Origin: Shinella pollutisoli
Lineage (GTDB): Bacteria > Pseudomonadota > Alphaproteobacteria > Rhizobiales > Rhizobiaceae
Reading direction: 5' to 3'
Assembly (NCBI RefSeq): GCF_024609765.1
Contig: NZ_JANFDG010000014.1
Coordinates: 1 to 64,000 of the forward strand
DNA length: 64,000 nucleotides
The position numbers were made by a program, and so were the translations under genes. The notes under the pieces are model-generated. The model saw nothing but the letters and a program-made list of their open reading frames with translations. It did no database searches and was not told the origin of the DNA. Below are positions 9,634-17,223 of this stretch, piece after piece. Every line of letters begins with the position of its first letter. Position 1 is the stretch's first letter.

Positions 9634-10104
9634 ATGAAACTGAATGACATCAGGGACAACGAAGGTTCGTCCAAGGACCGCAAGCGCGTCGGTCGCGGCA
9701 TCGGCTCCGGCAAGGGCAAGACCGGCGGTCGCGGCGTCAAGGGCCAGAAGGCCCGCTCCGGCGTCGCCATCAACGGCTTCGAAGGCGGCCAGATGCCCAT
9801 CTACCGCCGCCTGCCGAAGCGCGGCTTCAACAACATCTTCGCCTCCGACTTCGTCGAAGTCTCGCTGAAGCGCGTGCAGACGGCGATCGACGCCGGCAAG
9901 CTCGACGCCAAGGCGACGGTCGACGCGGCCGCGCTGAAGGCCGCCGGCGTCATCCGCCGGGTCAAGGACGGCGTCCGCCTCCTTTCGGACGGCGAACTGA
10001 AGGCCAAGGTGACGTTCGAGGTCGCCGGCGCCTCCAAGCCGGCCATCGAGAAGATCGAGAAGGCCGGCGGTTCGGTGAAGGTTCTCACCGCCGCCGCGGA
10101 ATAA
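9634..10104 (+). CDS. rplO: 50S ribosomal protein L15
   Basis: L15 is a late-assembly 50S protein. From the ATG at 9634 (after GAGGGGATAAAG) the product has 156 residues, [20 protein letters not shown], with the glycine-rich [20 protein letters not shown] and [20 protein letters not shown] motifs. The in-frame ATG at 9580 lies inside rpmD and is rejected. A strong terminator-like hairpin follows. Confidence 0.98.
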   Translation: MKLNDIRDNEGSSKDRKRVGRGIGSGKGKTGGRGVKGQKARSGVAINGFEGGQMPIYRRLPKRGFNNIFASDFVEVSLKRVQTAIDAGKLDAKATVDAAALKAAGVIRRVKDGVRLLSDGELKAKVTFEVAGASKPAIEKIEKAGGSVKVLTAAAE

Positions 10105-10108
10105 TCCG

Positions 10109-10147
10109 AAAATCGTCGCCCGGTGTGCTTCACACCGGGCGATTTTG
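10109..10147 (+). terminator. Terminator-like hairpin between rplO and secY
   Basis: CGCCCGGTGTG (10117-10127) pairs perfectly with CACACCGGGCG (10131-10141). The flanks AAAATCG and ATTTT extend it, and ATTTTGCT follows. By layout it is a good intrinsic terminator 12 nt after rplO, so secY-adk may depend partly on its own promoter. Confidence 0.65.
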
Positions 10148-10233
10148 CTCCCATATGTGAGCCTCACAGCGACGACCTGCCCCATGCGGCAAGCTGTCAT
10201 CCGGAAGAAAAGCCAGGGTGAGGCCGGGATTGC

Positions 10234-10262
10234 TTGACAATCCGCGTTTCAACCGGTTTAGG
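10234..10262 (+). promoter_or_regulatory. Candidate secY promoter
   Basis: A perfect -35 hexamer TTGACA (10234-10239) is followed after 17 nt by TTTAGG (10257-10262), a poor -10 match (3/6), as is usual for alphaproteobacterial promoters that rely on the -35. It lies just after the rplO hairpin and 154 nt before secY. Apart from this and the hairpin, the 311-nt gap 10105-10415 shows nothing recognisable. Confidence 0.45.
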
Positions 10263-10415
10263 CTCCATCCGCCAGGTTTGCCGCAACGGCAGGCCGGCAC
10301 GACGAATTTCAGCATCCGCCGGCGGGTCCGAGGAGGGCCGGCCGCAGGTGCCAACGGATCAGCCGTTCCGGCAGGCCGGGCCCCCCGCCGCCGGACCGGC
10401 TTCGCGGAGAAATGC

Positions 10416-11756
10416 ATGGCTTCGGCAGCGGAACAACTCGCCTCTAATCTCAACTTCTCGACCTTCGCGAAGGCGGAAGACCTGAAGAAACGCCTCTGGT
10501 TCACGCTGGGCGCGCTCCTGGTCTATCGGCTGGGGACCTACATCCCGCTTCCGGGCCTCAACCCGGAGGCCTTCGCGCAGGCCTTCCGCGGCCAGTCGGG
10601 CGGCATTCTCGGCCTCTTCAACATGTTCGCCGGCGGCGCCGTCGAGCGCATGGCGATCTTCGCGCTCGGCATCATGCCGTATATTTCCGCGTCGATCATC
10701 GTGCAGCTCATGACCTCGGTCGTTCCCTCGCTGGAGCAGCTGAAGAAGGAAGGCGAGCAGGGCCGCAAGATCATCAACCAGTACACCCGCTATGGCACGG
10801 TGCTGCTCGGCGCGCTGCAGGCCTACGGCATCGCCGTCGGCCTGGAGAGCGGGGCGGGGCTCGTCAACGATCCGGGCTGGTTCTTCCGCATCTCCACCGT
10901 CATCTCGCTGCTCGGCGGCACGATGTTCCTGATGTGGCTCGGCGAGCAGATCACCTCGCGCGGCATCGGCAACGGCATCTCGCTGATCATCTATGCGGGC
11001 ATCGTCGCGGCGATGCCTTCGGCGCTCGCCGGCACGCTGGAGCTCGGCCGCACGGGCGCGCTGTCGATCGGCGTCATCCTCATGGTGATCGTCATGGCCG
11101 TCGGCGTCGTGGCGCTCATCGTCTTCGTCGAGCGCGCGCAGCGCCGCCTGCTGATCCAGTATCCGAAGCGCCAGGTCGGCAACCGCATGTTCCAGGGCGA
11201 CACCTCGCACCTGCCGCTGAAGCTCAACACATCGGGCGTGATCCCGGCGATCTTCGCCTCGTCGCTGCTGCTGCTGCCCGCCACGCTCGCCGGCTTCTCC
11301 AACACGGCCGAGCTTCCCGCCTGGGCGACGGCGGTGATCGCCGCGCTCGGCCACGGCCAGCCGCTCTACATGCTGTTCTACGGCGGCATGATCGCCTTCT
11401 TCGCCTTCTTCTACACGGCCATCGTCTTCAATCCGAAGGACACGGCCGACAACCTGAAGAAGCACGGCGGCTTCATCCCCGGCATCCGCCCGGGCGAGCG
11501 CACCGCCGAGTACATCGATTACGTGCTGACCCGCATCACGGTGACCGGCGCGATCTACCTCGTCTTCGTCTGCATCCTTCCCGAAATCCTCATCGCTCAG
11601 ACCGGCGTGCCCTTCTACCTTGGTGGTACATCGCTTTTGATCGTTGTCAGCGTGACCCTGGATACGGTAGCACAGATACAAGGCCACCTGATTGCCCAGC
11701 AATACGAGGGGCTGATCAAGAAGTCGAAGCTGCGCGGAGGAAAGAGGGGACGATGA
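10416..11756 (+). CDS. secY: Preprotein translocase subunit SecY
   Basis: SecY is the ten-helix channel of the Sec translocon in the inner membrane. The 446-residue product [20 protein letters not shown] shows the expected alternation of hydrophobic helices, the plug/TM2 region [20 protein letters not shown], and the cytoplasmic-loop motifs [20 protein letters not shown] and [20 protein letters not shown]. The frame is open upstream to 10218, but only the ATG at 10416 gives a family-like N-terminus. The stop overlaps the adk start (ATGA), a conserved alphaproteobacterial arrangement. Confidence 0.97.
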   Translation: MASAAEQLASNLNFSTFAKAEDLKKRLWFTLGALLVYRLGTYIPLPGLNPEAFAQAFRGQSGGILGLFNMFAGGAVERMAIFALGIMPYISASIIVQLMTSVVPSLEQLKKEGEQGRKIINQYTRYGTVLLGALQAYGIAVGLESGAGLVNDPGWFFRISTVISLLGGTMFLMWLGEQITSRGIGNGISLIIYAGIVAAMPSALAGTLELGRTGALSIGVILMVIVMAVGVVALIVFVERAQRRLLIQYPKRQVGNRMFQGDTSHLPLKLNTSGVIPAIFASSLLLLPATLAGFSNTAELPAWATAVIAALGHGQPLYMLFYGGMIAFFAFFYTAIVFNPKDTADNLKKHGGFIPGIRPGERTAEYIDYVLTRITVTGAIYLVFVCILPEILIAQTGVPFYLGGTSLLIVVSVTLDTVAQIQGHLIAQQYEGLIKKSKLRGGKRGR

Positions 11757-12337
11757 GATTGATATTTTTGGGCCCGCCGGGCGCCGGCAAGGGCACGCAG
11801 GCCAAGCTGCTGACGGACAAGCACGGCATTCCGCAGCTCTCCACGGGGGACATGCTGCGGGCGGCCGTCGCCGCCGGCACGGATGTCGGCCGGCGTGCCA
11901 AGGCCGTGATGGATGCGGGCCAGCTCGTCTCCGACGCGATCGTCAACGAGATCGTCTCCGACCGGATCGATTCCCCGGACTGTGCGAAGGGCTTCATCCT
12001 CGACGGCTATCCGCGCACCGTGCCGCAGGCCGAGGCCCTCGATTCGATTCTCGCCGGCAAGGGCATCGCGCTCGATGCCGTCATCGAGCTGAAGGTCGAC
12101 GAGGAGGCGCTGGTCCGGCGCATGGAGAATCGCGTCGCCGAGACGATCGCCGCCGGCGGCTCCGTCCGCTCCGACGACAATCCGGAGGCCTTCAAGCGCC
12201 GTCTCGCCGAATATCGCGAGAAGACGGCGCCGCTGTCGAGCTACTACGCCTTGACCGGCAAGCTGAAGACCGTGGACGGCATGGCGAACGTCGATGCCGT
12301 CACCGCGGAGATCGACGGAATCCTGGAACGGGCCTGA
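11753..12337 (+). CDS. adk: Adenylate kinase
   Basis: Adk interconverts ATP + AMP and 2 ADP. The 194-residue protein begins [20 protein letters not shown], with the P-loop GPPGAGKGT at residues 7-15, and has [11 protein letters not shown] and [16 protein letters not shown] for AMP and substrate binding. The LID segment ([20 protein letters not shown]) is short and lacks the four-cysteine zinc site, so it is the short-form enzyme. It is translationally coupled to secY by an ATGA overlap and sits where rpmJ/infA occur in other proteobacteria. Confidence 0.98.
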   Translation: MRLIFLGPPGAGKGTQAKLLTDKHGIPQLSTGDMLRAAVAAGTDVGRRAKAVMDAGQLVSDAIVNEIVSDRIDSPDCAKGFILDGYPRTVPQAEALDSILAGKGIALDAVIELKVDEEALVRRMENRVAETIAAGGSVRSDDNPEAFKRRLAEYREKTAPLSSYYALTGKLKTVDGMANVDAVTAEIDGILERA

Positions 12338-12365
12338 CGCCCGCCAAAAAGGATCCGCCGGGGAG

Positions 12366-12394
12366 TTGACTTTTTCGGTCGATTCCCCTTAAGA
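12366..12394 (+). promoter_or_regulatory. Candidate rpsM (alpha-group) promoter
   Basis: TTGACT (12366-12371) and TTAAGA (12389-12394) are separated by 17 nt in the 227-nt gap between adk and rpsM. The -35 matches consensus 5/6 and the -10 3/6. The roughly 165-nt leader that follows contains a TTGCC/GGCAA hairpin at 12530-12543 just before the rpsM ribosome-binding site. Confidence 0.5.
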
Positions 12395-12564
12395 CAGCGC
12401 CAACTCGCGACACATGAGTGCGATCGGCGCGGATTTCGAAGAACGAAGTCCGGGTGCGGTCGTTTTCGACGTGTCCCGAACCTCGATTGAGCACGCGGCC
12501 TCAAGGTCGTACCGAACGAAGAAGACCACTTGCCGGACGGCAACTGGAAGCAAGGAGAACAGGC

Positions 12565-12933
12565 GTGGCACGTATTGCTGGCGTCAACATCCCGACGGCG
12601 AAGCGCGTCGTTATCGCGCTGCGTTACATTCACGGGATCGGCCCGAAGTTTGCGCAGGAAATCATCGAGAAGGTCGGCATCCCGGCCGATCGCCGCGTGC
12701 ATCAGCTCACGGATGCGGAGATCCTGCAGATCCGCGAAGCGATCGACCGCGACTACCAGGTCGAAGGCGACCTGCGCCGCGAGACCTCGATGAACATCAA
12801 GCGCCTGATGGACCTCGGCTGCTACCGCGGCCTGCGCCATCGTCGCGGCCTTCCGGTCCGCGGCCAGCGCACGCACACCAACGCCCGCACCCGCAAGGGT
12901 CCGGCCAAGGCCATCGCGGGCAAGAAGAAGTAA
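12565..12933 (+). CDS. rpsM: 30S ribosomal protein S13
   Basis: S13 bridges the 30S head to the 50S subunit and contacts tRNA. The gene starts with GTG at 12565, 6 nt after AAGGAGAA, giving 122 residues: (M)[20 protein letters not shown] onward, with the H2TH motif region and the C-terminal [20 protein letters not shown]. Starts further upstream give a non-homologous extension. It is the first gene of the alpha group. Confidence 0.98.
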   Translation: MARIAGVNIPTAKRVVIALRYIHGIGPKFAQEIIEKVGIPADRRVHQLTDAEILQIREAIDRDYQVEGDLRRETSMNIKRLMDLGCYRGLRHRRGLPVRGQRTHTNARTRKGPAKAIAGKKK

Positions 12934-12940
12934 TTTTCGG

Positions 12941-13010
12941 GCGAATAGCGAATAGCGAGTAGCGAATAGAGGGAGACCTTCTATTCGCTACTCGCGATTT
13001 CGCTATTCGC
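12941..13010 (+). repeat. Tandem GCGAATA-type repeats forming a long hairpin after rpsM
   Basis: The left arm contains reiterations of the octamer/nonamer AGCGAATAGCG. GCGAGTAGCGAATAG (12955-12969) is perfectly complementary to CTATTCGCTACTCGC (12981-12995), and GCGAATAGCG (12941-12950) to CGCTATTCGC (13001-13010). The apex can close as a GAGA tetraloop. The result is a stem of about 25 bp beginning 7 nt after the rpsM stop. Its base composition is more AT-rich than its surroundings, and it resembles repeat clusters scattered in rhizobial intergenic DNA. Confidence 0.75.
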
Positions 13011-13016
13011 TTCGAA

Positions 13017-13051
13017 GGTGGAGCTGCTGGCATTACGGCAGTGACGATATC
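13017..13051 (+). repeat. Structured repeat, copy A (rpsM-rpsK spacer)
   Basis: This 35-nt unit matches copy B at 13118-13152 in 29 of 35 positions. GCTGC (13023-13027) can pair with GCAGT (13038-13042) around a TGGCATTACG loop. The central T-A pair (13025-13040) is C-G in copy B, so the stem is conserved through a compensatory change. Confidence 0.6.
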
Positions 13052-13094
13052 GCCGCACGCATCGCGCTTTTCGCATGCGTGCACATGTTTGTCA

Positions 13095-13117
13095 GGGCGG
13101 GGCTCTCAAGCCCGCCC
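13095..13117 (+). promoter_or_regulatory. GC-rich hairpin between the two structured repeats
   Basis: GGGCGGG (13095-13101) pairs with CCCGCCC (13111-13117), with one additional C-G pair inside after a bulged G, and loop TCTCAA. No U-run follows. It separates the duplicated hairpin units and ends directly at copy B. Confidence 0.5.
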
Positions 13118-13152
13118 GGTGGAGCCGCTGGAACTACGGCGGTGTCGAGATC
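13118..13152 (+). repeat. Structured repeat, copy B (rpsM-rpsK spacer)
   Basis: This is the second copy of the 35-nt unit, ending 16 nt before the rpsK start codon. GCCGC (13024-equivalent, here 13124-13128) pairs with GCGGT (13139-13143) around TGGAACTACG. The position next to the rpsK ribosome-binding region (AACGAAAGGA) makes a role in rpsK translation control possible. Confidence 0.6.
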
Positions 13153-13168
13153 AACGAAAGGACTATCC

Positions 13169-13558
13169 ATGGCCAAGGAAGCCGCACGCGTCCGCCGTCG
13201 CGAACGCAAGAACATCACCTCGGGTGTTGCTCACGTCAATTCTTCGTTCAACAACACGATGATCACCATCACCGACGCGCAGGGCAACGCGATCGCCTGG
13301 TCGTCGGCCGGCGCCAAGGGGTTCAAGGGCTCGCGCAAGTCGACCCCCTTCGCCGCCCAGATCGCCGCCGAGGACTGCGCCAAGAAGGCCCAGGAGCACG
13401 GCATGAAGTCGCTGGAAGTCGAAGTCTGCGGCCCGGGTTCCGGCCGCGAATCGGCCCTTCGCGCCCTGCAGGCCGCCGGCTTCATGATCACGTCGATTCG
13501 CGACGTGACGCCGATCCCGCACAACGGCTGCCGTCCGCGCAAGAAGCGCCGCGTCTGA
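13169..13558 (+). CDS. rpsK: 30S ribosomal protein S11
   Basis: S11 lines the mRNA exit and E site in the 30S platform. From the ATG at 13169 (AAAGGAC upstream) the 129-residue product [20 protein letters not shown] contains [19 protein letters not shown] and the C-terminal signature [18 protein letters not shown]. The frame remains open to 13079, but that segment covers the structured repeat region and lacks homology. Confidence 0.98.
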   Translation: MAKEAARVRRRERKNITSGVAHVNSSFNNTMITITDAQGNAIAWSSAGAKGFKGSRKSTPFAAQIAAEDCAKKAQEHGMKSLEVEVCGPGSGRESALRALQAAGFMITSIRDVTPIPHNGCRPRKKRRV

Positions 13559-13618
13559 TCGCAGGCATTCGAACTGCCGCGGGGGCCGGTTCCGGCCGTC
13601 GCGGATCTTCAGGGCTCG

Positions 13619-13643
13619 GCCGCCACGATTGGATGGTGGCGGC
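13619..13643 (+). promoter_or_regulatory. Hairpin in the rpoA leader
   Basis: GCCGCCAC (13619-13626) pairs with GTGGCGGC (13636-13643) around a 9-nt loop, ending 18 nt before the rpoA ATG and just before GGAAGG. The 103-nt rpsK-rpoA spacer also holds CCGGTTCCGG. These may modulate rpoA translation relative to rpsK. Confidence 0.4.
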
Positions 13644-13661
13644 GAACGGAAGGCAAAACAC

Positions 13662-14672
13662 ATGATCCAGAAAAACTGGCAGGAACTGATCAAGCCGAAC
13701 AAGGTGGAATTCACCTCCTCCGGCCGCACCAAGGCAAGCCTGGTCGCGGAGCCGCTGGAGCGTGGCTTCGGCCTGACGCTCGGCAACGCGCTGCGCCGCG
13801 TGCTCCTGTCGTCGCTGCGCGGTGCGGCTGTCACCGCCGTGCAGATCGACGGCGTGCTGCATGAGTTCTCGTCCATTCCGGGCGTCCGGGAAGACGTGAC
13901 GGACATCGTGCTCAACATCAAGGAAATCGCCATCAAGATGGATGGCGACGACGCCAAGCGCATGGTCGTGCGCAAGCAGGGCCCGGGCGTCGTCACCGCC
14001 GGCGACATCCAGACGGTCGGCGACATCGAGATCCTGAACCCGAACCATGTCATCTGCACCCTCGACGAGGGCGCGGAGATCCGCATGGAGTTCACGGTCA
14101 ACAACGGCAAGGGCTACGTGCCGGCCGAGCGCAACCGCTCGGAAGACGCGCCGATCGGCCTCATCCCGGTCGACAGCCTCTACTCGCCGGTCAAGAAGGT
14201 GTCCTACAAGGTGGAGAACACCCGCGAAGGCCAGGTTCTCGACTACGACAAGCTGACGATGACCATCGAGACGGACGGCTCCGTCACCGGCGAGGACGCG
14301 ATCGCCTTCGCCGCCCGCATCCTCCAGGACCAGCTCTCGGTCTTCGTCAACTTCGACGAGCCGCAGAAGGAAACCGAGGAAGAATCGGTCACCGAGCTCG
14401 CCTTCAACCCGGCGCTCCTCAAGAAGGTCGACGAGCTGGAACTGTCCGTCCGCTCGGCGAACTGCCTGAAGAACGACAACATCGTCTATATCGGCGACCT
14501 CATCCAGAAGACCGAAGCCGAAATGCTTCGCACGCCGAACTTCGGTCGCAAGTCGCTGAACGAGATCAAGGAAGTTCTCGCGTCCATGGGCCTGCATCTC
14601 GGCATGGAAGTGCCGGCCTGGCCGCCCGAGAACATCGAAGACCTCGCCAAGCGTTACGAAGACCAGTACTAA
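13662..14672 (+). CDS. rpoA: RNA polymerase alpha subunit
   Basis: Alpha dimerises to nucleate RNA polymerase assembly and its C-terminal domain contacts UP elements and activators. The 336-residue protein starts [20 protein letters not shown] (ATG after GGAAGGCAAAACAC). The N-terminal domain has [20 protein letters not shown], and the C-terminal domain from about residue 250 has [20 protein letters not shown] and [20 protein letters not shown]. An in-frame ATG at 13629 is less likely because it precedes the ribosome-binding site. Length is normal. Confidence 0.98.
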   Translation: MIQKNWQELIKPNKVEFTSSGRTKASLVAEPLERGFGLTLGNALRRVLLSSLRGAAVTAVQIDGVLHEFSSIPGVREDVTDIVLNIKEIAIKMDGDDAKRMVVRKQGPGVVTAGDIQTVGDIEILNPNHVICTLDEGAEIRMEFTVNNGKGYVPAERNRSEDAPIGLIPVDSLYSPVKKVSYKVENTREGQVLDYDKLTMTIETDGSVTGEDAIAFAARILQDQLSVFVNFDEPQKETEEESVTELAFNPALLKKVDELELSVRSANCLKNDNIVYIGDLIQKTEAEMLRTPNFGRKSLNEIKEVLASMGLHLGMEVPAWPPENIEDLAKRYEDQY

Positions 14673-14678
14673 GGCCGC

Positions 14679-14699
14679 ACGCGCCCCTCAGGGGCGCGT
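14679..14699 (+). terminator. Perfect hairpin between rpoA and rplQ
   Basis: ACGCGCCCC (14679-14687) pairs with GGGGCGCGT (14691-14699) across a 3-nt loop, 6 nt after the rpoA stop. It has no U-run (AAAGC follows). It probably acts as a pause, attenuator or mRNA 3'-end stabiliser, lowering rplQ read-through. Confidence 0.45.
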
Positions 14700-14811
14700 A
14701 AAGCTGGCCTTGGCATTTACAACTGCGCATGGACCTTTGTCCCGAAAAGCGGGACGGACATGCGCCACCATCAAACGGCAGGCGACTGCCTGCAAGTGAA
14801 GGAGAACAGAG

Positions 14812-15234
14812 ATGCGCCACCAGAAAGCCGGCCGCAAGCTCAACCGGACCGCCAGCCACCGCAAGGCGATGTTCGCCAACATGGCGGCCTCGCTCATCGA
14901 GCATGAGCAGATCGTCACCACGCTTCCCAAGGCGAAGGAAATCCGTCCGATCGTCGAGAAGCTCGTCACCCTCGGCAAGCGCGGCGACCTGCACGCCCGC
15001 CGCCAGGCGATCTCTCAGATCCGCGACGTCGCCGTCGTCGGCAAGCTGTTCGACGCCATCGCCACCCGCTACGCCAACCGCAACGGCGGCTACCTTCGCA
15101 TCATGAAGGCCGGCTTCCGGCACGGCGACAACGCGCCGCTCGCGGTCATCGAGTTCGTCGATCGCGACGTGAATGCCAAGGGCGCCAAGGATCACGCCCG
15201 CACGGAAGCCGAAGAGCAGGCCGAAGCCGCCTGA
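14812..15234 (+). CDS. rplQ: 50S ribosomal protein L17
   Basis: L17 is an essential 23S rRNA binder near the tunnel exit. The 140-residue sequence [20 protein letters not shown] has the family core [20 protein letters not shown] and [20 protein letters not shown]. An acidic/alanine-rich tail extends the C-terminus. The ATG follows AAGGAGAACAG. It is the last gene of the ribosomal cluster and ends in a strong terminator. Confidence 0.98.
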   Translation: MRHQKAGRKLNRTASHRKAMFANMAASLIEHEQIVTTLPKAKEIRPIVEKLVTLGKRGDLHARRQAISQIRDVAVVGKLFDAIATRYANRNGGYLRIMKAGFRHGDNAPLAVIEFVDRDVNAKGAKDHARTEAEEQAEAA

Positions 15235-15259
15235 TCCTTCGAGGGCAGGGACCGAATTG

Positions 15260-15292
15260 GAAAGGCCGGGAGAGCGATCTCCCGGCCTTTTC
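15260..15292 (+). terminator. Intrinsic terminator of the ribosomal cluster
   Basis: AAAGGCCGGGAGA (15261-15273) is perfectly complementary to TCTCCCGGCCTTT (15278-15290) with a GCGA (GNRA) tetraloop and a T-tract (TTTT, 15288-15291). It lies 26 nt after the rplQ stop. This is the best terminator in the first 16 kb. Confidence 0.93.
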
Positions 15293-15303
15293 GCGTCGGC
15301 ATG

Positions 15304-15448
15304 CGCCCCTCATCCGGGCTGCCGGGACCTCTCTCCGCAAGCGGGGAGAAGGAGGATGCCGCCCTGTATTCCCGACAAAGGGAAACCGGTGCCACTTTCC
15401 CCTTCTCCCCGCTTGCGGGGAGAAGGTGGCGGCAGCCGGATGAGGGCG
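15304..15448. repeat. RIME-like rhizobial palindromic element, copy 1
   Basis: The element has imperfect terminal inverted repeats (CGCCCCTCATCCGGGCTGCC and its complement ending GGCAGCCGGATGAGGGCG). It also has two internal palindromes built on TCTCCGCAAGCGGGGAGA and TCTCCCCGCTTGCGGGGAGA. This matches the organisation of Rhizobium-specific intergenic mosaic elements, short non-coding repeats. It fills the gap between the convergent genes rplQ and msrQ. A related copy is at 55965-56086. Confidence 0.75.
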
Positions 15449-15458
15449 GTTGAAACTT

Positions 15459-16100
15459 CTACGCCTCGTTGAGCCGCGCCCGGCCGCCGCCGCGTTTCCA
15501 TCGGTTGAAGCGCGGCCGCACGGGCCGCCAGGCGACCAGGGCCGCCACCAGCGCGACATACATCCATTGCTCCGGCCCGACGACCTTCACCGACAGGGCG
15601 AAATGCAGGGCGCCGGCGGCGGCGATGACGTAGACGAGCCGGTGCAGCTTGCCCCAGCGCGGGCCGAGCCTGCGGATCGACCAGGCGTTGGAGGTGAGCG
15701 CCAGCGGGATCAGCAGCACGAAGCCGGCCATGCCGATGGTGATGAAGGGGCGCTTGGCGATGTCGGCGAGGACGGCGGAGACATTCAGGACCTGGTCGAG
15801 CAGCATGTAGGTCGAAAAATGCATCAGCACGTACCAGAAGGCGAGCAGCCCCAGCGCACGGCGATAGCGCAGCCAGTTGACGCCGAGGAGGTCGCGGAGC
15901 GGCGTGATCGCCAGCGTCGCCACGAGGAAGCGCAGCGCCCACAGGCCGAGCAGGTGCTCGAATTCCTTGACCGGATTGCCCGGCAGCCGGCCGGTCGCAC
16001 CGAGCCAGAAGCCCCAGGCGGCCGGCACGAGGCCGACGATATAGAGCAGCCAGACCGAGGCCGCGTGATACTTGCGGGGCAGGGCGGGCAGGGGCGGCAT
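15459..16100 (-). CDS. msrQ: Heme-binding membrane subunit MsrQ
   Basis: MsrQ is an inner-membrane b-type cytochrome that passes electrons from the quinone pool or flavin reductase to MsrP. The 213-residue sequence from [20 protein letters not shown] has about six hydrophobic segments, the ferric-reductase-like core LRFLVATLAITPLRDLLG and the histidine-bearing segments LMHFSTYMLL and KLHRLVYVIAAAGALHF (probable heme ligands). The start codon overlaps the msrP stop (ATGA on the minus strand), so the two are one operon in the order msrP-msrQ. A longer in-frame reading to 16379 lies within msrP and is rejected. Confidence 0.93.
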   Translation of the reverse strand: MPPLPALPRKYHAASVWLLYIVGLVPAAWGFWLGATGRLPGNPVKEFEHLLGLWALRFLVATLAITPLRDLLGVNWLRYRRALGLLAFWYVLMHFSTYMLLDQVLNVSAVLADIAKRPFITIGMAGFVLLIPLALTSNAWSIRRLGPRWGKLHRLVYVIAAAGALHFALSVKVVGPEQWMYVALVAALVAWRPVRPRFNRWKRGGGRARLNEA

Positions 16101-17041
16101 CAATAGTTCACCCGGAGATCCATGCCGGCATAGAGGCCGGCCACCTCCTCGCCGTAACCGTTGAAGGGCAGCGTCGGCCGGCGGTTGGCGCCGAAGAAGC
16201 CGCCTTCGCCGATGCGGTTCTCGCTCGCCTGGCTCCAGCGCGGATGGTCGACCTCCGGGTTGACGTTGGCGTAGAAGCCATATTCCTGCGGCGCACTGAC
16301 GTTCCAGGTCGACGGCGGCTCCTTGTCGGTCAGCGTGATCCTGACGATCGACTTGATGCCCTTGAAGCCGTATTTCCACGGCACGACGAGGCGGACCGGC
16401 GCGCCGTTCTGGTTCGGCAGCGTCTTGCCGTAGACGCCGACCGAGAGGATCGTCAGCGGGTGGCGCGCCTCGTCGAGCCTGAGCCCCTCGACATAGGGCC
16501 AGGGCAGCGGCTGGAAGAAGCCGGACTGGCCGGGCATCTGCCGCGGCCGCACCACCGTCTCGAAGGCGACGTATTTCGCGTCTCCGAGCGGCTCCACCCT
16601 GTCGAGCAGGCTTGCGAGCGGAAAGCCGATCCAGGGAATGACCATCGACCAGGCCTCGACGCAGCGCATGCGGTAGATGCGCTCCTCCAGGGGGAAGGCG
16701 AGAAGCTCCTCCAGCCCGAAGGTCTTCGGCTTCGCTACCAGCCCGCCGACCGCGACCGACCAGGGCTCCGGCTCGAAGGCGCCGGAATTGGCGGCCGGAT
16801 CCCCCTTGCCCGTGCCGAATTCGTAGAAATTGTTGTAGCCGGTCACGTCCTTTTCCGGCGTCAGCGCCTCGTCGAGCACGTAGCGGCCCGGCGCGGCGTC
16901 GAGGGGCGCGGCGAAAGCCGGCGTCCCTGCCGCCGCAAGGAGGCCGCCGGCGGTCGCCGCCAGGAAGGTCCGGCGGTCGAGGAAGACGGATTCGGGCGTG
17001 ATCTCATGGGCAGAGATATGCGGCGGGCGGTAGGCGGACAT
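16100..17041 (-). CDS. msrP: Periplasmic methionine sulfoxide reductase catalytic subunit MsrP
   Basis: MsrP is a molybdopterin oxidoreductase of the sulfite-oxidase fold that repairs oxidised methionines in periplasmic proteins. The 313-residue precursor has a twin-arginine signal ([15 protein letters not shown], residues 21-35) ending near PAFA, consistent with Tat export after cofactor insertion. The Mo-ligating cysteine is Cys127 in [15 protein letters not shown]. Later motifs [19 protein letters not shown] and [18 protein letters not shown] match the family. It is first in the msrPQ operon, divergent from degP across a 182-nt region that presumably holds both promoters. Confidence 0.95.
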   Translation of the reverse strand: MSAYRPPHISAHEITPESVFLDRRTFLAATAGGLLAAAGTPAFAAPLDAAPGRYVLDEALTPEKDVTGYNNFYEFGTGKGDPAANSGAFEPEPWSVAVGGLVAKPKTFGLEELLAFPLEERIYRMRCVEAWSMVIPWIGFPLASLLDRVEPLGDAKYVAFETVVRPRQMPGQSGFFQPLPWPYVEGLRLDEARHPLTILSVGVYGKTLPNQNGAPVRLVVPWKYGFKGIKSIVRITLTDKEPPSTWNVSAPQEYGFYANVNPEVDHPRWSQASENRIGEGGFFGANRRPTLPFNGYGEEVAGLYAGMDLRVNY

Positions 17042-17223
17042 GGCGGTGCCCCGATCTGTTTCTGTCCTATAGGTAAACGAGGCGGCGGCCGATTCAAGGA
17101 CGGCGGAGATTTGCCGCGGCCACTTTTTCGTGCGCGGGCGTGACGCCGCCGTGAGGTCGCCGTTTGCCTTTTTTGCCGCGAAATCCTATCTGAACGTGGC
17201 GCAGAAACGAAGGAGCCTCCTCC

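Noticed and set aside
12941-13010. CRISPR array
   Set aside because: The repeats are 8-9 nt, contiguous and palindromic with no unique spacers, so this is a hairpin-forming simple repeat. No cas genes are in the window.
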